Source of the DNA: Angelakisella massiliensis
GTDB taxonomy: Bacteria > Bacillota > Clostridia > Oscillospirales > Ruminococcaceae
DNA: 64,000 nt
NCBI RefSeq assembly: GCF_900104675.1
Contig: NZ_LT629945.1
Location: forward strand, 2,773,667 to 2,837,666
Direction: 5' to 3'
In this document: positions 43,341-50,904 of the stretch, piece after piece
Position numbering within the stretch: the first letter of the stretch is position 1
Layout: each line of letters opens with the position of its first letter
Notes under the pieces: generated by a model
Seen by the model: only the letters and a program-made list of their open reading frames with translations
Databases searched by the model: none
Told to the model about the DNA's origin: nothing
Program-made: the position numbers and the translations under genes

Positions 43341-43541
43341 TTAAGAAACCGATGTACCGATATCGGTCAGCAGCCCCGCCAGCTGAGGACAGGGCATGGT
43401 GTAACGCTGGGAAAGATACCGCAGCGAAGCGCCCATTTCACCGTCCGGTCCGCCGTACTGGCTGAGAATGATCTGTGCCGCCTTGGCGTTGGGGCGGGTG
43501 ATTTTTACCGGATATTGCAGTCTTTTTTCATAACCCCACAT
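43341..43541 (-). CDS. cotJC: CotJC 5' part, truncated by the intervening element
   Basis: Codes for the N-terminal 58 residues of CotJC, with QYPVKITRPNAKAAQIILSQYGGPDGEMGASLRYLSQRYT, up to the core-encoded TDIGT. It then runs into element sequence (SVS) and stops at 43341. ATG 43541 lies 3 bp after the cotJB stop with AAGGAG upstream, the normal cotJB-cotJC spacing. Joined through the 15-bp core to the 3' part at 34084, it gives a 208-residue protein with the conserved LTDIGTEELAHLE block exactly restored. Without excision only a 66-residue fragment is made. Confidence 0.92.
   Translation of the reverse strand: MWGYEKRLQYPVKITRPNAKAAQIILSQYGGPDGEMGASLRYLSQRYTMPCPQLAGLLTDIGTSVS
43353..43367. 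repeat. Right attachment core of the cotJC intervening element
   Basis: Plus-strand TGTACCGATATCGGT, containing the perfect palindrome ACCGATATCGGT. It differs from the left core at one base (G for T at position 7). On the coding strand it encodes TDIGT of CotJC. Confidence 0.85.
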
Positions 43542-43544
43542 TTC

Positions 43545-43808
43545 TCAGCATCTCCTTTCCCAGGGCCAGGGGCCCTCTCCCCAGGCCCAAGTACCGGAAA
43601 CCACTCCGCAGCTGCCGGATGTAATGGGGCCGAATTTTTCTGTGTACGCCGCAATCGCCTGGGCCGCCTGAGCCTGATACCGCTGCATCTCCGCCAATGC
43701 TTTGGGGTCGCAGGGATGGGTATCCAGATACAACCTGGTTTCATCCACGGCAAAGCACGTCTGCTGGACCCGCAGCATCATGCATTCCCGCTCCGTCTTT
43801 CCATTCAT
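43545..43808 (-). CDS. cotJB: Spore coat protein CotJB
   Basis: An 87-residue CotJB-family protein. QQTCFAVDETRLYLDTHPCDPKALAEMQRYQ is the family core; the C-terminus is rich in Gly/Trp/Pro (GTWAWGEGPWPWERRC). In Bacillus the three CotJ proteins are co-made in the mother cell under sigma-E and assemble in the inner coat. ATG 43808 overlaps the cotJA stop by 4 bp (ATGA). It is followed by the interrupted cotJC. Confidence 0.92.
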   Translation of the reverse strand: MNGKTERECMMLRVQQTCFAVDETRLYLDTHPCDPKALAEMQRYQAQAAQAIAAYTEKFGPITSGSCGVVSGTWAWGEGPWPWERRC

Positions 43809-44032
43809 GTGCAGCGCCTCCCGCAAAATGGTTTATTCAGTTCCGGGAACAGGGTGCCTTCTGTCAGCGCCTGCTCCAAGGAATAAACGGTATTCCAACG
43901 CTGCCGGGGAACATACGCCATAGCCAAAGGAAGTTCCGGGGCAGCGGGACGCTCCGCTTTCTGGACCGGCGCAGGGCGTTCCTGCCGCCGGACGCCGGTA
44001 TGCATAGAGCCGGGGGACATCTGATTTCTCAT
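43805..44032 (-). CDS. cotJA: Spore coat associated protein CotJA
   Basis: A 75-residue CotJA-family protein. The conserved C-terminal part is PLAMAYVPRQRWNTVYSLEQALTEGTLFPELNKPF, preceded by a variable Arg/Pro-rich region. ATG 44032 follows AAAGGAGAGGTG; an upstream GTG at 44062 is less likely. It heads the cotJABC operon. CATAGCAT on the minus strand some distance upstream faintly resembles a sigma-E -10 box, without a convincing -35. Confidence 0.9.
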   Translation of the reverse strand: MRNQMSPGSMHTGVRRQERPAPVQKAERPAAPELPLAMAYVPRQRWNTVYSLEQALTEGTLFPELNKPFCGRRCT

Positions 44033-44131
44033 CAAGATCCACCTCTCCTTTCTGATTCTCACCTATGGCTGAGCCACAGGCTCAATACCATGCTATGCGC
44101 TTTCTTCCTCTGCTGTTCCCTTCTTTGCGCC

Positions 44132-44160
44132 TTGCCAGAAAGAAGGGAATCGGTTATACT
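44132..44160 (+). promoter_or_regulatory. Sigma-A promoter of the flavin reductase gene
   Basis: TTGCCA, 17-bp spacer, TATACT, ending 77 bp before the start codon at 44237. Confidence 0.75.
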
Positions 44161-44236
44161 GAAAAAGTTATCAGAAACAGCGGCTCTCCGGCAATAAATC
44201 TATCCCAAAATGCCGGAAGCGGAACGGAGCAAAAAT

Positions 44237-44836
44237 ATGAGCAAAATCCAATGGAAGGGCAGCACCCTTCTGGGACCCATCCCACCCACCATGGTCACCT
44301 GCGGCACCATGGAACATCCCAATGTCCTGACTGTGGCCTGGACCGGCATTCTCAATACCATCCCGCCCAAAACCTACATCTCCCTGCGGCCGGAACGTTT
44401 TTCCTATGATCTGGTGAAAGAAAGCGGTGAGTTCGTCATCAATCTCACCACCAGGCAGCTGGTACGGGCAGCGGATTTCTGCGGAGTTCGGTCCGGACGG
44501 GAACTGGATAAATTCGCCCTGACCGGGCTGCATCCCGCTCCCGCTTTTCAGCTTTCCTGCCCCCTGCTGGAAGAAAGCCCCGTCAATCTGGAGTGTAAGG
44601 TGACCGACATTGTGCATCTGGGCTCCCATGATATGTTTCTGGCAGACATTGTGGCGGTGGATGTGGAAGAGGAGCTGCTGGATCAAAACGGAAAGCTCTG
44701 CCTGGATCGCTGCCAATTGGCCGCCTTTGCCCACGGAGAGTATTTTGCTCTGGGGGAACGGCTGGGCACCTTCGGCTTCTCGGTTCGCAAAAAGCCCAAG
44801 GGAAAGGCCAGCCGGCCAAAACGCCGCAAAAAATAA
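44237..44836 (+). CDS. Flavin reductase-like (FMN-binding split-barrel) protein
   Basis: A 199-residue protein with the flavoredoxin-type split barrel. PIPPTMVTCGTMEHPNVLTVAWTGILNTIPPKTYISLRP is the FMN-binding start, and GEFVINL and AADFCGVRSGRELDKF follow. The tail is very basic (KKPKGKASRPKRRKK). It probably binds FMN and shuttles electrons in the anaerobe. ATG 44237 follows GGAG; an upstream in-frame ATG at 44210 has no ribosome site. Divergent from cotJA and 20 bp before the thioesterase gene. Confidence 0.9.
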   Translation: MSKIQWKGSTLLGPIPPTMVTCGTMEHPNVLTVAWTGILNTIPPKTYISLRPERFSYDLVKESGEFVINLTTRQLVRAADFCGVRSGRELDKFALTGLHPAPAFQLSCPLLEESPVNLECKVTDIVHLGSHDMFLADIVAVDVEEELLDQNGKLCLDRCQLAAFAHGEYFALGERLGTFGFSVRKKPKGKASRPKRRKK

Positions 44837-44856
44837 TGAAAGAAGGCATATAAATC

Positions 44857-45282
44857 ATGACCTCTGTTACTGCCATTACCGTGCGCTACAATGAAACCGA
44901 CCGCATGGGTATCACCCACCACGCGGTGTACCCGGTGTGGTACGAACAAGCCCGCACTGATTTTATCAAAAAGCTGGGGATCTCCTACAGCCAGGTGGAA
45001 CAGTTAGGAGTGATGCTGCCCCTGGTGGACCTGAGCTGTCACTACATCGGCAGCTGCACCTATGAGGATCAGCTGGAAGTATCGGTAAAGGTGGTACAGC
45101 TGACCCCTGCCAGGATCCGCTTCTCTTATGCCATTACCAAGGCAGGGGAAGAAAAGCCCTTTCACACCGGCTCCACTACCCACGCCTGGGTGGACAGCGC
45201 CTCTTTCCGGGTGATCAATCTGAAAAAGCGTCTGCCGGAGCTTTATGAAAAGATCGCTTCGGCGGTGGAACCGGAGGATTGA
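44857..45282 (+). CDS. Acyl-CoA thioesterase, 4HBT hotdog family
   Basis: A 141-residue YbgC/4-hydroxybenzoyl-CoA thioesterase-like protein. VRYNETDRMGITHHAVYPVWYEQARTDF contains the catalytic Asp within the hotdog helix pattern, and later THAWVD matches the family. It hydrolyses short or aromatic acyl-CoAs. AAAGAAGG precedes ATG 44857. It is co-transcribed with the flavin reductase and ends at a bidirectional terminator. Confidence 0.9.
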   Translation: MTSVTAITVRYNETDRMGITHHAVYPVWYEQARTDFIKKLGISYSQVEQLGVMLPLVDLSCHYIGSCTYEDQLEVSVKVVQLTPARIRFSYAITKAGEEKPFHTGSTTHAWVDSASFRVINLKKRLPELYEKIASAVEPED

Positions 45283-45410
45283 CCCACCGGAGGAAACCGG
45301 GACTACCGGGAAAGCTTTTTCACCTTCCCGCTGTCACGGCCTTACACTTTCTGCACCGAAAAAACGCAATTGCCGGACAAACCAAGATTTATCATCTTTT
45401 TAAACAAACC

Positions 45411-45455
45411 AAAAGCACCAGAGGCCTCTCATCAGGGAGAAGCTCCGGTGCTTTT
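45411..45455. terminator. Bidirectional terminator between thioesterase and acyl-CoA synthetase
   Basis: Stem AAAAGCACC/GGTGCTTTT (45411-45419 with 45447-45455) with an added GAG/CTC inner pair. T runs follow on both strands. Confidence 0.85.
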
Positions 45456-45490
45456 TTGCTGTCGCCGCAGGGGCGAACATCATTTTTCTT

Positions 45491-47155
45491 TTATTGCTGG
45501 TTCTGAGCCATGGAGCGAGCCTTGATCTCCACCCGGCGGATCTTGCCGCTGATGGTTTTGGGCAGCTCATCCACATATTCCACGATACGGGGATATTTAT
45601 AAGGAGCGGTCTGGTGCTTGACATAATTTTGCAGCTCCTTGGTCAGCTCCTCACTGGGCTTATAATCCCGGGTGAGAACGATGGTGGCCTTGACCACAGT
45701 GCCGCGGATGGGGTCCGGAGCGCCGGTAACAGCACATTCCAGCACTGCGGGATGCTCCATCAGCACGCTTTCGATCTCAAAGGGTCCGATGCGGTAGCCG
45801 GAAGCCTTGATGACATCATCGGTGCGGCCCACATACCAGAAGTAACCGTCCTCATCACGCCACGCGGTATCGCCGGTGTGATAATATCCGTCGTGCCAGG
45901 CTTCCTTGGTGCGGGCGTCGTCGTTGACATATCCCCGGAACAGACCTGCCTGGGGACCATCCGCCTTGACCACGATCTCGCCCACATCACCGGTGAGGGT
46001 GTCTCTGCCATCTTCATCCACAATATGCACATCGAACAGCGGAGAGGGCTTGCCCATAGATCCGGGCTTGCTGGTGGTGCCTACCAGATTGGCCAGCAGG
46101 ACGGTGGTTTCGGTCTGACCGAAAGCCTCCATCAACTCCAAACCGGTATATTCCTTAAAGCGGTTGTATACCTCCGGGTTCAGCGCTTCTCCTGCGGTGG
46201 TAGCATAGACGAGGCTGCTCAGATCAAAGCCCTCCATTCCTTCCTTGATAAAGAAACGGTAGATGGTGGGAGGGGCGCAGAAGGTGGTGATGCGGTACTG
46301 CTCGATCTTATGGAGCAGATCGCTGGGATGGAATTTATCAAAGTCGTAAACAAAGATGCCCGCTCCGCAGAACCACTGGCCGTACAGCTTACCCCACAGG
46401 GCCTTGCCCCAACCGGTATCGGAAACCGTCAGGTGAAGACCATTGGGCTGGACATTATGCCAATACTTGGCGGTGATGATGTGGCCGATGGCATAAGCGC
46501 AGTCGTGAGCCACCATTTTGGGATAGCCGGTGGTACCGGAGGTGAAGAAGATCACCATGGTATCGGAGGACTTGCCGGGAATCCGATCCAGCTGGTCGGA
46601 AGAAGCGGCCACCTCTTTGTCAAAATCGATCCAGCCCTCACGGCATCCCCGGGCCATGATCCGCAGCACCGGCCACTTGATCTCCTGGCAGGCTTCCTCC
46701 ACCGCTGTGGGTACATCCCCATCGGCGGTACAGACAACCGCCACGGCGTGAGCCGCTTCCACCCGGTACACCACATCCTTCTTGGTGAGCAGATGGGTGG
46801 CGGGGATGATGGTGGCCCCGATCTTGTGCAGGGCCAGAATGGTGAACCAGAACTGATAATGGCGCTTGAGGATGACCAGCACCCGGTCCCCTTTTTTCAC
46901 GCCTTTGCTGAGCAAAAAGTTGGCGGTGCGGTTGGATTCCCGGCGGATGTCGTCAAAGGTGAAGATCCGTTCCTCTCCCTTGTCATTGCACCAGACCATA
47001 GCCCGGCGTTCCGGCTCCAAATCAGCGATGGCATCCACCACATCATAAGCGAAGTTAAAGTTTTCAGGAACCACAGGTTCCCAGGTTTTCAGACAACCCT
47101 TTTCATCAAAGGTCTCCTTGCAGTATTTTTGATATAAAAGCTCTACCTTTTCCAA
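45491..47155 (-). CDS. AMP-forming acyl-CoA synthetase (medium/branched-chain type)
   Basis: A 554-residue ANL-superfamily ligase of the ACSM branch. The P-loop is FFTSGTTGYPK, then TVSDTGWGKALWGKLYGQW, TTAGEALNPEV, EAFGQTETT, the hinge YWYVGRTDDVIKASGYRIGPFEIE, and the C-terminal Lys in PKTISGKIRR. Related archaeal and mammalian enzymes prefer medium-chain or branched acids such as 2-methylbutyrate. TTG 47155 is the likely start, with AAAGGAAG about 10 bp before it. It follows the HTH-cupin gene by 63 bp and is therefore likely under the T-box leader at 47842-48125, an unusual control for such an enzyme. Confidence 0.92.
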   Translation of the reverse strand: MEKVELLYQKYCKETFDEKGCLKTWEPVVPENFNFAYDVVDAIADLEPERRAMVWCNDKGEERIFTFDDIRRESNRTANFLLSKGVKKGDRVLVILKRHYQFWFTILALHKIGATIIPATHLLTKKDVVYRVEAAHAVAVVCTADGDVPTAVEEACQEIKWPVLRIMARGCREGWIDFDKEVAASSDQLDRIPGKSSDTMVIFFTSGTTGYPKMVAHDCAYAIGHIITAKYWHNVQPNGLHLTVSDTGWGKALWGKLYGQWFCGAGIFVYDFDKFHPSDLLHKIEQYRITTFCAPPTIYRFFIKEGMEGFDLSSLVYATTAGEALNPEVYNRFKEYTGLELMEAFGQTETTVLLANLVGTTSKPGSMGKPSPLFDVHIVDEDGRDTLTGDVGEIVVKADGPQAGLFRGYVNDDARTKEAWHDGYYHTGDTAWRDEDGYFWYVGRTDDVIKASGYRIGPFEIESVLMEHPAVLECAVTGAPDPIRGTVVKATIVLTRDYKPSEELTKELQNYVKHQTAPYKYPRIVEYVDELPKTISGKIRRVEIKARSMAQNQQ

Positions 47156-47218
47156 GCTTGATCTTCCTTTCCACCCAGGGCGCAGTTTTCTGCCCCTCTG
47201 CCGCTTTCGCTTCTTTCC

Positions 47219-47788
47219 TTATTCTTCCTTCATGATGACTGCCAGAAATACGCAGTCCTCGCCGCCGGTGGCGATCATGCCGTGACCGTGGCCGGAATCG
47301 TAGTAAACGCAATCCCCCTGATACAGGGTTTCGGTATGGTCCTCAAAGGCCACTTTCAGACTGCCCTTGAGGATGAAGTCAAATTCCTGTCCTTTGTGGT
47401 AGGACAGATGGATGGGAGCATTCTGCTCCTCCTCGGAATAAGGGGCGGTGACCAGGAAGGGCTCGCACTTCTTATCCTTGAACAGATAACCCAGATGCTG
47501 GTAGGTAAAGCCCTTGCGGCGCTTGATGGGAAGACCCCGGCCCTGGCGTACCACACTGTAGAAGGTCAGCCGAGGCTCCTCACCGGTGACCAGCTCGATC
47601 ATATCCACGCCCAGCACCTCGGCACACTTCAGCAGGAAGGAGAAGGAAAAATCCTCACTGCCGGCTTCTTTTTCCCGGTACTGCTCCACCGTCATGCCGC
47701 AGGCTTTGGCCATCTCTTCCTCACTGATATTCAGAATGTCCCGCAGGCAGCGAATTCGCTCGGCAATTTCCTTGAGTCTGACTTCCAT
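47219..47788 (-). CDS. XRE-type HTH regulator with C-terminal cupin domain
   Basis: A 189-residue regulator. The helix-turn-helix (about 5-65) has LKEIAERIRCLRDILNISEEEMAKACGMTVEQYREKE. A cupin sensor (about 85-187) has LSYHKGQEFDFILKGSLKVAF and GDCVYYDSGHGHGMIATG. Such proteins often sit directly before acyl-CoA synthetase genes in Clostridia and probably regulate them. AGGAGG precedes ATG 47788. It is the first gene after the T-box leader, so uncharged tRNA may control both the regulator and the ligase. Confidence 0.9.
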   Translation of the reverse strand: MEVRLKEIAERIRCLRDILNISEEEMAKACGMTVEQYREKEAGSEDFSFSFLLKCAEVLGVDMIELVTGEEPRLTFYSVVRQGRGLPIKRRKGFTYQHLGYLFKDKKCEPFLVTAPYSEEEQNAPIHLSYHKGQEFDFILKGSLKVAFEDHTETLYQGDCVYYDSGHGHGMIATGGEDCVFLAVIMKEE

Positions 47789-47841
47789 CTTGACAACCTC
47801 CTGTTTTTCTTCCCCAAAGGGAACTGTTTATTTTATGCAAC

Positions 47842-48125
47842 AAAAAAGCCGCCCCTTGGCAAAACTGCTGAGGGACGGGCAAAAATCTGCTCGCGGTACC
47901 ACCCTGATTGCCTCCGAAACCGGAGACCACTCAAAAGAATCTGACAATTCCGACCGGGTAACGGCGGTCAGCCGGGAAAGCCCTACTTTGTTCAGGCCTC
48001 CTGCTCCGAGGTGATGGGAAAAATATCACCGTTTATATGCTTGCACCAACCGCATACTCTCTGGAAACGGGGAAGGACATTTTTCCGTCCTCATCATTGC
48101 TTTCTTGGGGCGTTTTCAATTGTTG
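47842..48125 (-). ncRNA. T-box riboswitch leader
   Basis: On the minus strand, transcription from the promoter at 48132-48160 gives a leader with T-box features. Stem I includes AGAGAG and GGTTGGTGCAAGC-like distal elements and a lower helix GGAAAAAT/ATTTTTCC. The canonical T-box AGGGTGGTACCGCG lies at 47892-47905 (reverse). A terminator with T6 follows at 47842-47880. The bulged T-box sequence pairs with the tRNA NCCA end when uncharged. A helix CCGTTT/AAACGG above the lower helix puts the specifier region near TGATATT. GAT (Asp) or ATT (Ile) are candidates, and I cannot decide by eye. It precedes an HTH-cupin gene and an acyl-CoA synthetase gene rather than an aminoacyl-tRNA synthetase. Confidence 0.9.
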
Positions 48126-48131
48126 TGGTTA

Positions 48132-48160
48132 ATCATATACCTTTCCAAAGGAAATGTCAA
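48132..48160 (-). promoter_or_regulatory. Sigma-A promoter of the T-box transcript
   Basis: On the minus strand TTGACA (48155-48160), 17-bp spacer, TATGAT (48132-48137). Confidence 0.85.
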
Positions 48161-48184
48161 CCACTTTTTTCTCCAAAATGGATT

Positions 48185-48838
48185 TTATTGCTGCGCCGCT
48201 GCCAAAATCAGCTGTTTGAGCTGCTCCACGGTATGGGCAATGGCATCGGCCCCGGTGCGCCGCAGCAGTCCTTCCTCCTTCATTCCCCAAGTGACGCCGA
48301 TGGTATAAAAGCCGCCGTTTTTTCCCGTTTCCATATCCACCTCGGAATCCCCGGTATAACTGACGCAGCAGCCCTCCAGCTTCTCCAGCACCTGGCGCAC
48401 CCCTTGGGGATCGGGTTTGAGGGGCACTCCCTCCCGCTGGCCCTGGGCCAGATCCAGCAGCGCTCCAAAGCTGCTCTGGACTACGGCTCTGGTCTGGTTA
48501 TGGGGCTTGTTGGACACTGCCGCTGTCAGAATATCGTGGCGGTGCAGCTCCTCCAGCATTTCCGCCACACCGTCGAACAGCGGACAGCCATGAGCGCATA
48601 CATCGCAATAAATGGTATCATAATCCCGCTTGACCTGGAGGAAGGTTTTCTCGTCCGCCTCTGCCGGCAGGGCGCGCCAGATCAGTTTATCCATGCCATT
48701 GCCAATAAAGGTCCGATACTCCTCCGTCTCATGCTCCGGCAGGCCGGAAAGACGCAGAGCCGCGTTGCAGGCTAAGGAAATGCCCTGCAAGGAGTCAATC
48801 AGAGTACCGTCCAGATCAAATACCGCTACCTTTTTCAT
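48185..48838 (-). CDS. HAD-superfamily phosphatase (phosphoglycolate phosphatase-like)
   Basis: A 217-residue HAD subclass IA hydrolase. Motif I is FDLDGTLIDS (nucleophile Asp8, Asp10), with a helical cap (about 18-85), motif II AAVSNKP, motif III Lys in PLKPDP, and motif IV YTGDSEVDMETGKNGG. It probably dephosphorylates 2-phosphoglycolate or a similar small molecule. It is followed by the T-box promoter on the same strand; no terminator is seen between them. Confidence 0.9.
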   Translation of the reverse strand: MKKVAVFDLDGTLIDSLQGISLACNAALRLSGLPEHETEEYRTFIGNGMDKLIWRALPAEADEKTFLQVKRDYDTIYCDVCAHGCPLFDGVAEMLEELHRHDILTAAVSNKPHNQTRAVVQSSFGALLDLAQGQREGVPLKPDPQGVRQVLEKLEGCCVSYTGDSEVDMETGKNGGFYTIGVTWGMKEEGLLRRTGADAIAHTVEQLKQLILAAAQQ

Positions 48839-49070
48839 CTGTAAATAAGTCCTTTCCTTTTCTTCCTCTGGCGAAGGCGCCGCGCTGAGAAAAGAAGAGC
48901 CCGTCTTTGCGGACTGCGGTGACGCTTCGTTTCGTCCCTGTTTGAGGTCCTTCTCTGTCCCGTTTTTGTCTGGCAGGACGTCAGGGAGCTTTTGACAGGC
49001 CCATTATAAAGACTTTTCTTTATCATTGCAACCAATTTTGGCGCACAGCAAAATTTTATGGGGATTTTTG

Positions 49071-49099
49071 TTGACATTTTATAAAATCAAGTTTATACT
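49071..49099 (+). promoter_or_regulatory. Sigma-A promoter of the TPP riboswitch-thiT transcript
   Basis: TTGACA, 17-bp spacer, TATACT, with the riboswitch starting about 14 bp downstream. Confidence 0.85.
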
Positions 49100-49112
49100 G
49101 ATGGCACAATCA

Positions 49113-49252
49113 ACAGGGGGGCCCGTATCGGCGGGCTGAGATTTGGGGACCACCCCATGACCCTTCGACCTGATCTGGATCATGCCAGCGTAGGGAGTGA
49201 CATTATTGTGACCTTTCCCAAGGACGCCTGGCTTTTGCGGGCGTCCTTTTTT
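49113..49252 (+). ncRNA. TPP riboswitch (THI element) with terminator platform
   Basis: Signature elements in order: GGGGGGCCC opening, GCGGGCTGAGAT (J3/2 CTGAGA), ACCCTTCGACCTGATCTGG, and ATCATGCCAGCGTAGGGA closing near 49200. An intrinsic terminator AGGACGCC/GGCGTCCT with a T run follows (49221-49252). Thiamine pyrophosphate binding would stabilise termination and shut off thiT. Confidence 0.95.
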
Positions 49253-49295
49253 CGCATCATCCACACAGGCGACCAAAAGAAAGGAAGAATGTATC

Positions 49296-49859
49296 ATGAA
49301 TCGCAGCGGAAAAACCTTTGTCCTGGTTAAATGCGCCCTGCTGGCCGCTCTGGCTGTGGCGCTCAACTTTGTCAAATTCGCTCCCTGGCCCAACGGCGGC
49401 TCCATCACCGCCGCCGCCATGGCCCCCATCGTTCTGGCCGGTCTGATGTTTGGGTACAAATGGGGACTTCTCACCGGCTTCACCTACAGCCTGCTCCAAA
49501 TGCTTCTGGACGGCATCAGCGCTCCCCCCGTGGAAACTGTATTCTGGTACGCTCTGGTGGTGCTGCTGGATTATGTGGTGGCCTTTACTGTACTGGGTCT
49601 GGCGGGAGTAATCGCCAAGCCTTTTTCCAATCCCGTGAAGGGAGCGGTGGTTGGCACCCTTACCGTTACCGCCGTTCGCTATCTCTGCCATTTTGCCAGC
49701 GGCATCCTCATCTGGGGTGTTTATGCTCCGGAGGGTACACCTGTATGGCTCTATTCCCTGCTTTATAACGGCTCCTACATGATTCCTGAAATGATCATCA
49801 CCACCATCGTCGTCAGCCTGATCGTCAATGCCATTCCCAAGCGTTCTTTCGTCTGTTAA
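49296..49859 (+). CDS. thiT: Thiamine-specific ECF transporter S component ThiT
   Basis: A 187-residue membrane protein with six helices. LNFVKFAPWPNGGSITAAAMAPI is the ThiT signature near the thiamine site. YKWGLLTGFTYSLLQMLLDG and LCHFASGILIWGVYAPEGT follow in family order. It captures thiamine and works with the shared EcfAA'T energising module, which is encoded elsewhere. The TPP riboswitch directly upstream confirms the vitamin. AAAGGAAG precedes ATG 49296. Confidence 0.95.
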   Translation: MNRSGKTFVLVKCALLAALAVALNFVKFAPWPNGGSITAAAMAPIVLAGLMFGYKWGLLTGFTYSLLQMLLDGISAPPVETVFWYALVVLLDYVVAFTVLGLAGVIAKPFSNPVKGAVVGTLTVTAVRYLCHFASGILIWGVYAPEGTPVWLYSLLYNGSYMIPEMIITTIVVSLIVNAIPKRSFVC

Positions 49860-50087
49860 TAAATGTTTTCCCGCTTTTATTGGGGAGAGAAAAAGTCTTC
49901 CACTGTCCGTCTTTCCGGCTGTGGGGACTTTTTTGTTTTACGGCAGATTTTTTCTTCAAAATTTCTGTAGTTTACCGACAAAAAACTGCTCTTTTTTCCG
50001 CTTTTATGCTATAATGACCATATGAGCGGCGGAAAGCTTTTGAGCCGCCCGCTTCGGCTGAGGAAGAAGAAAAGGAGAATCCATCCT

Positions 50088-50756
50088 ATGAGCAAAAACG
50101 ATCTGTTCAAATCCGCCGTCATGGGCTATGACAAGGAGGAAGTGGCCTCTTTCATCAATCACATGAAGGAAACCACCCAGCAGGAAAAAGCAGACCTGAC
50201 CGCCCGGTTGGAAACGATGGAGAAGGAAAAGGAAGCCCTTGCCCAGAAGCTGGAGGCCAGCGAAAAGACCCGGGGCGAGATGCAGACGGCTATGGATACC
50301 GCTCAGGAGTATATCACCACCCTGGTCAACAAGGGCAAGGCGCTGGAGCGGGAGCTGGACGACGCCAGGGAAAAGGCAGCCATCTATCTGGAGCGGCAGG
50401 ACGCCATTTCCCAGCTGCTTTCTGACACCCAAAGCCGCTGCGGACAGCTGATTGAGGAAGCCCAGGCCCATGGGGAGAGCATCCGCAGACAGGCTCAGGA
50501 GGAAGGCAAACAGATTCTGGACGATGCCCGGAGAACCGCCCAAAATATCATCCAGGATTCCAAAACCGACGCGGATAAAATCCAGAACGGGATGCTGGAG
50601 CAGTGCCGTTCCATGACTTCCGCTATGGACCAAATGCATCATCTGCTGGCACAGATGGCGCAGTACAGCCAGCAGGCAGCCCAAATTGCCCAGGACCCCT
50701 ATGCCTATTGCTACAGTGACAGAACCCCTCTGGAGGAGCTTCCGGCAGAAAAATAA
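50088..50756 (+). CDS. DivIVA-like coiled-coil protein
   Basis: A 222-residue cytoplasmic protein. The N-terminal FKSAVMGYDKEEVASFINHM is the membrane-binding DivIVA/GpsB-like start. Nearly continuous coiled coil (about 25-205) rich in Glu, Lys, Gln and Ala follows, with a short Pro-containing tail. It probably marks curved membrane at poles or septa and recruits division or wall proteins. ATG 50088 follows AAGGAG at 10 bp; longer frames are unsupported. An extended -10 promoter (TGCTATAAT, 50010-50015) lies upstream. Confidence 0.85.
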   Translation: MSKNDLFKSAVMGYDKEEVASFINHMKETTQQEKADLTARLETMEKEKEALAQKLEASEKTRGEMQTAMDTAQEYITTLVNKGKALERELDDAREKAAIYLERQDAISQLLSDTQSRCGQLIEEAQAHGESIRRQAQEEGKQILDDARRTAQNIIQDSKTDADKIQNGMLEQCRSMTSAMDQMHHLLAQMAQYSQQAAQIAQDPYAYCYSDRTPLEELPAEK

Positions 50757-50831
50757 AAAACGGGCCTGAATGCGGTCGCGTTCAAGCCCTTCGGAACAAA
50801 GCAGAGCGTTCCTTCCTTTTACAAAATAAAG

Positions 50832-50872
50832 AGCGGTACGTTTCCTTTTCCCAGGAAGCGCACCGCTTTTTT
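50832..50872. terminator. Terminator between the DivIVA-like and GH13 genes
   Basis: Stem AGCGGT/ACCGCT (50832-50837 with 50862-50867) extended by TTCC/GGAA, followed by TTTTTTA. It serves converging transcripts from both sides. Confidence 0.78.
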
Positions 50873-50904
50873 ATTTGATTTTTTGAAGTTTTTGTTCTCT
50901 GTAT

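Larger units (their letters stand above)
34070..43367. mobile_element. Skin-like intervening element interrupting cotJC
   Basis: A 9.28-kb segment splits cotJC in frame. Its borders are 15-bp direct core repeats (34070-34084 and 43353-43367). The right end encodes a large serine recombinase (41757-43319) reading toward the border, as expected for a site-specific integrating element. Cargo is metabolic, all on the minus strand: ridA, D-threonine-aldolase-like gene, nitrilase-family gene, DUF3100 and DUF340 membrane genes, M20 gene, DauR-like regulator, aspartate dehydrogenase. No phage structural, replication or plasmid gene is seen. It is comparable in logic to skin (sigK), where a mother-cell serine recombinase removes the element during sporulation. 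Whether excision here is developmental is inference. Confidence 0.88.
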
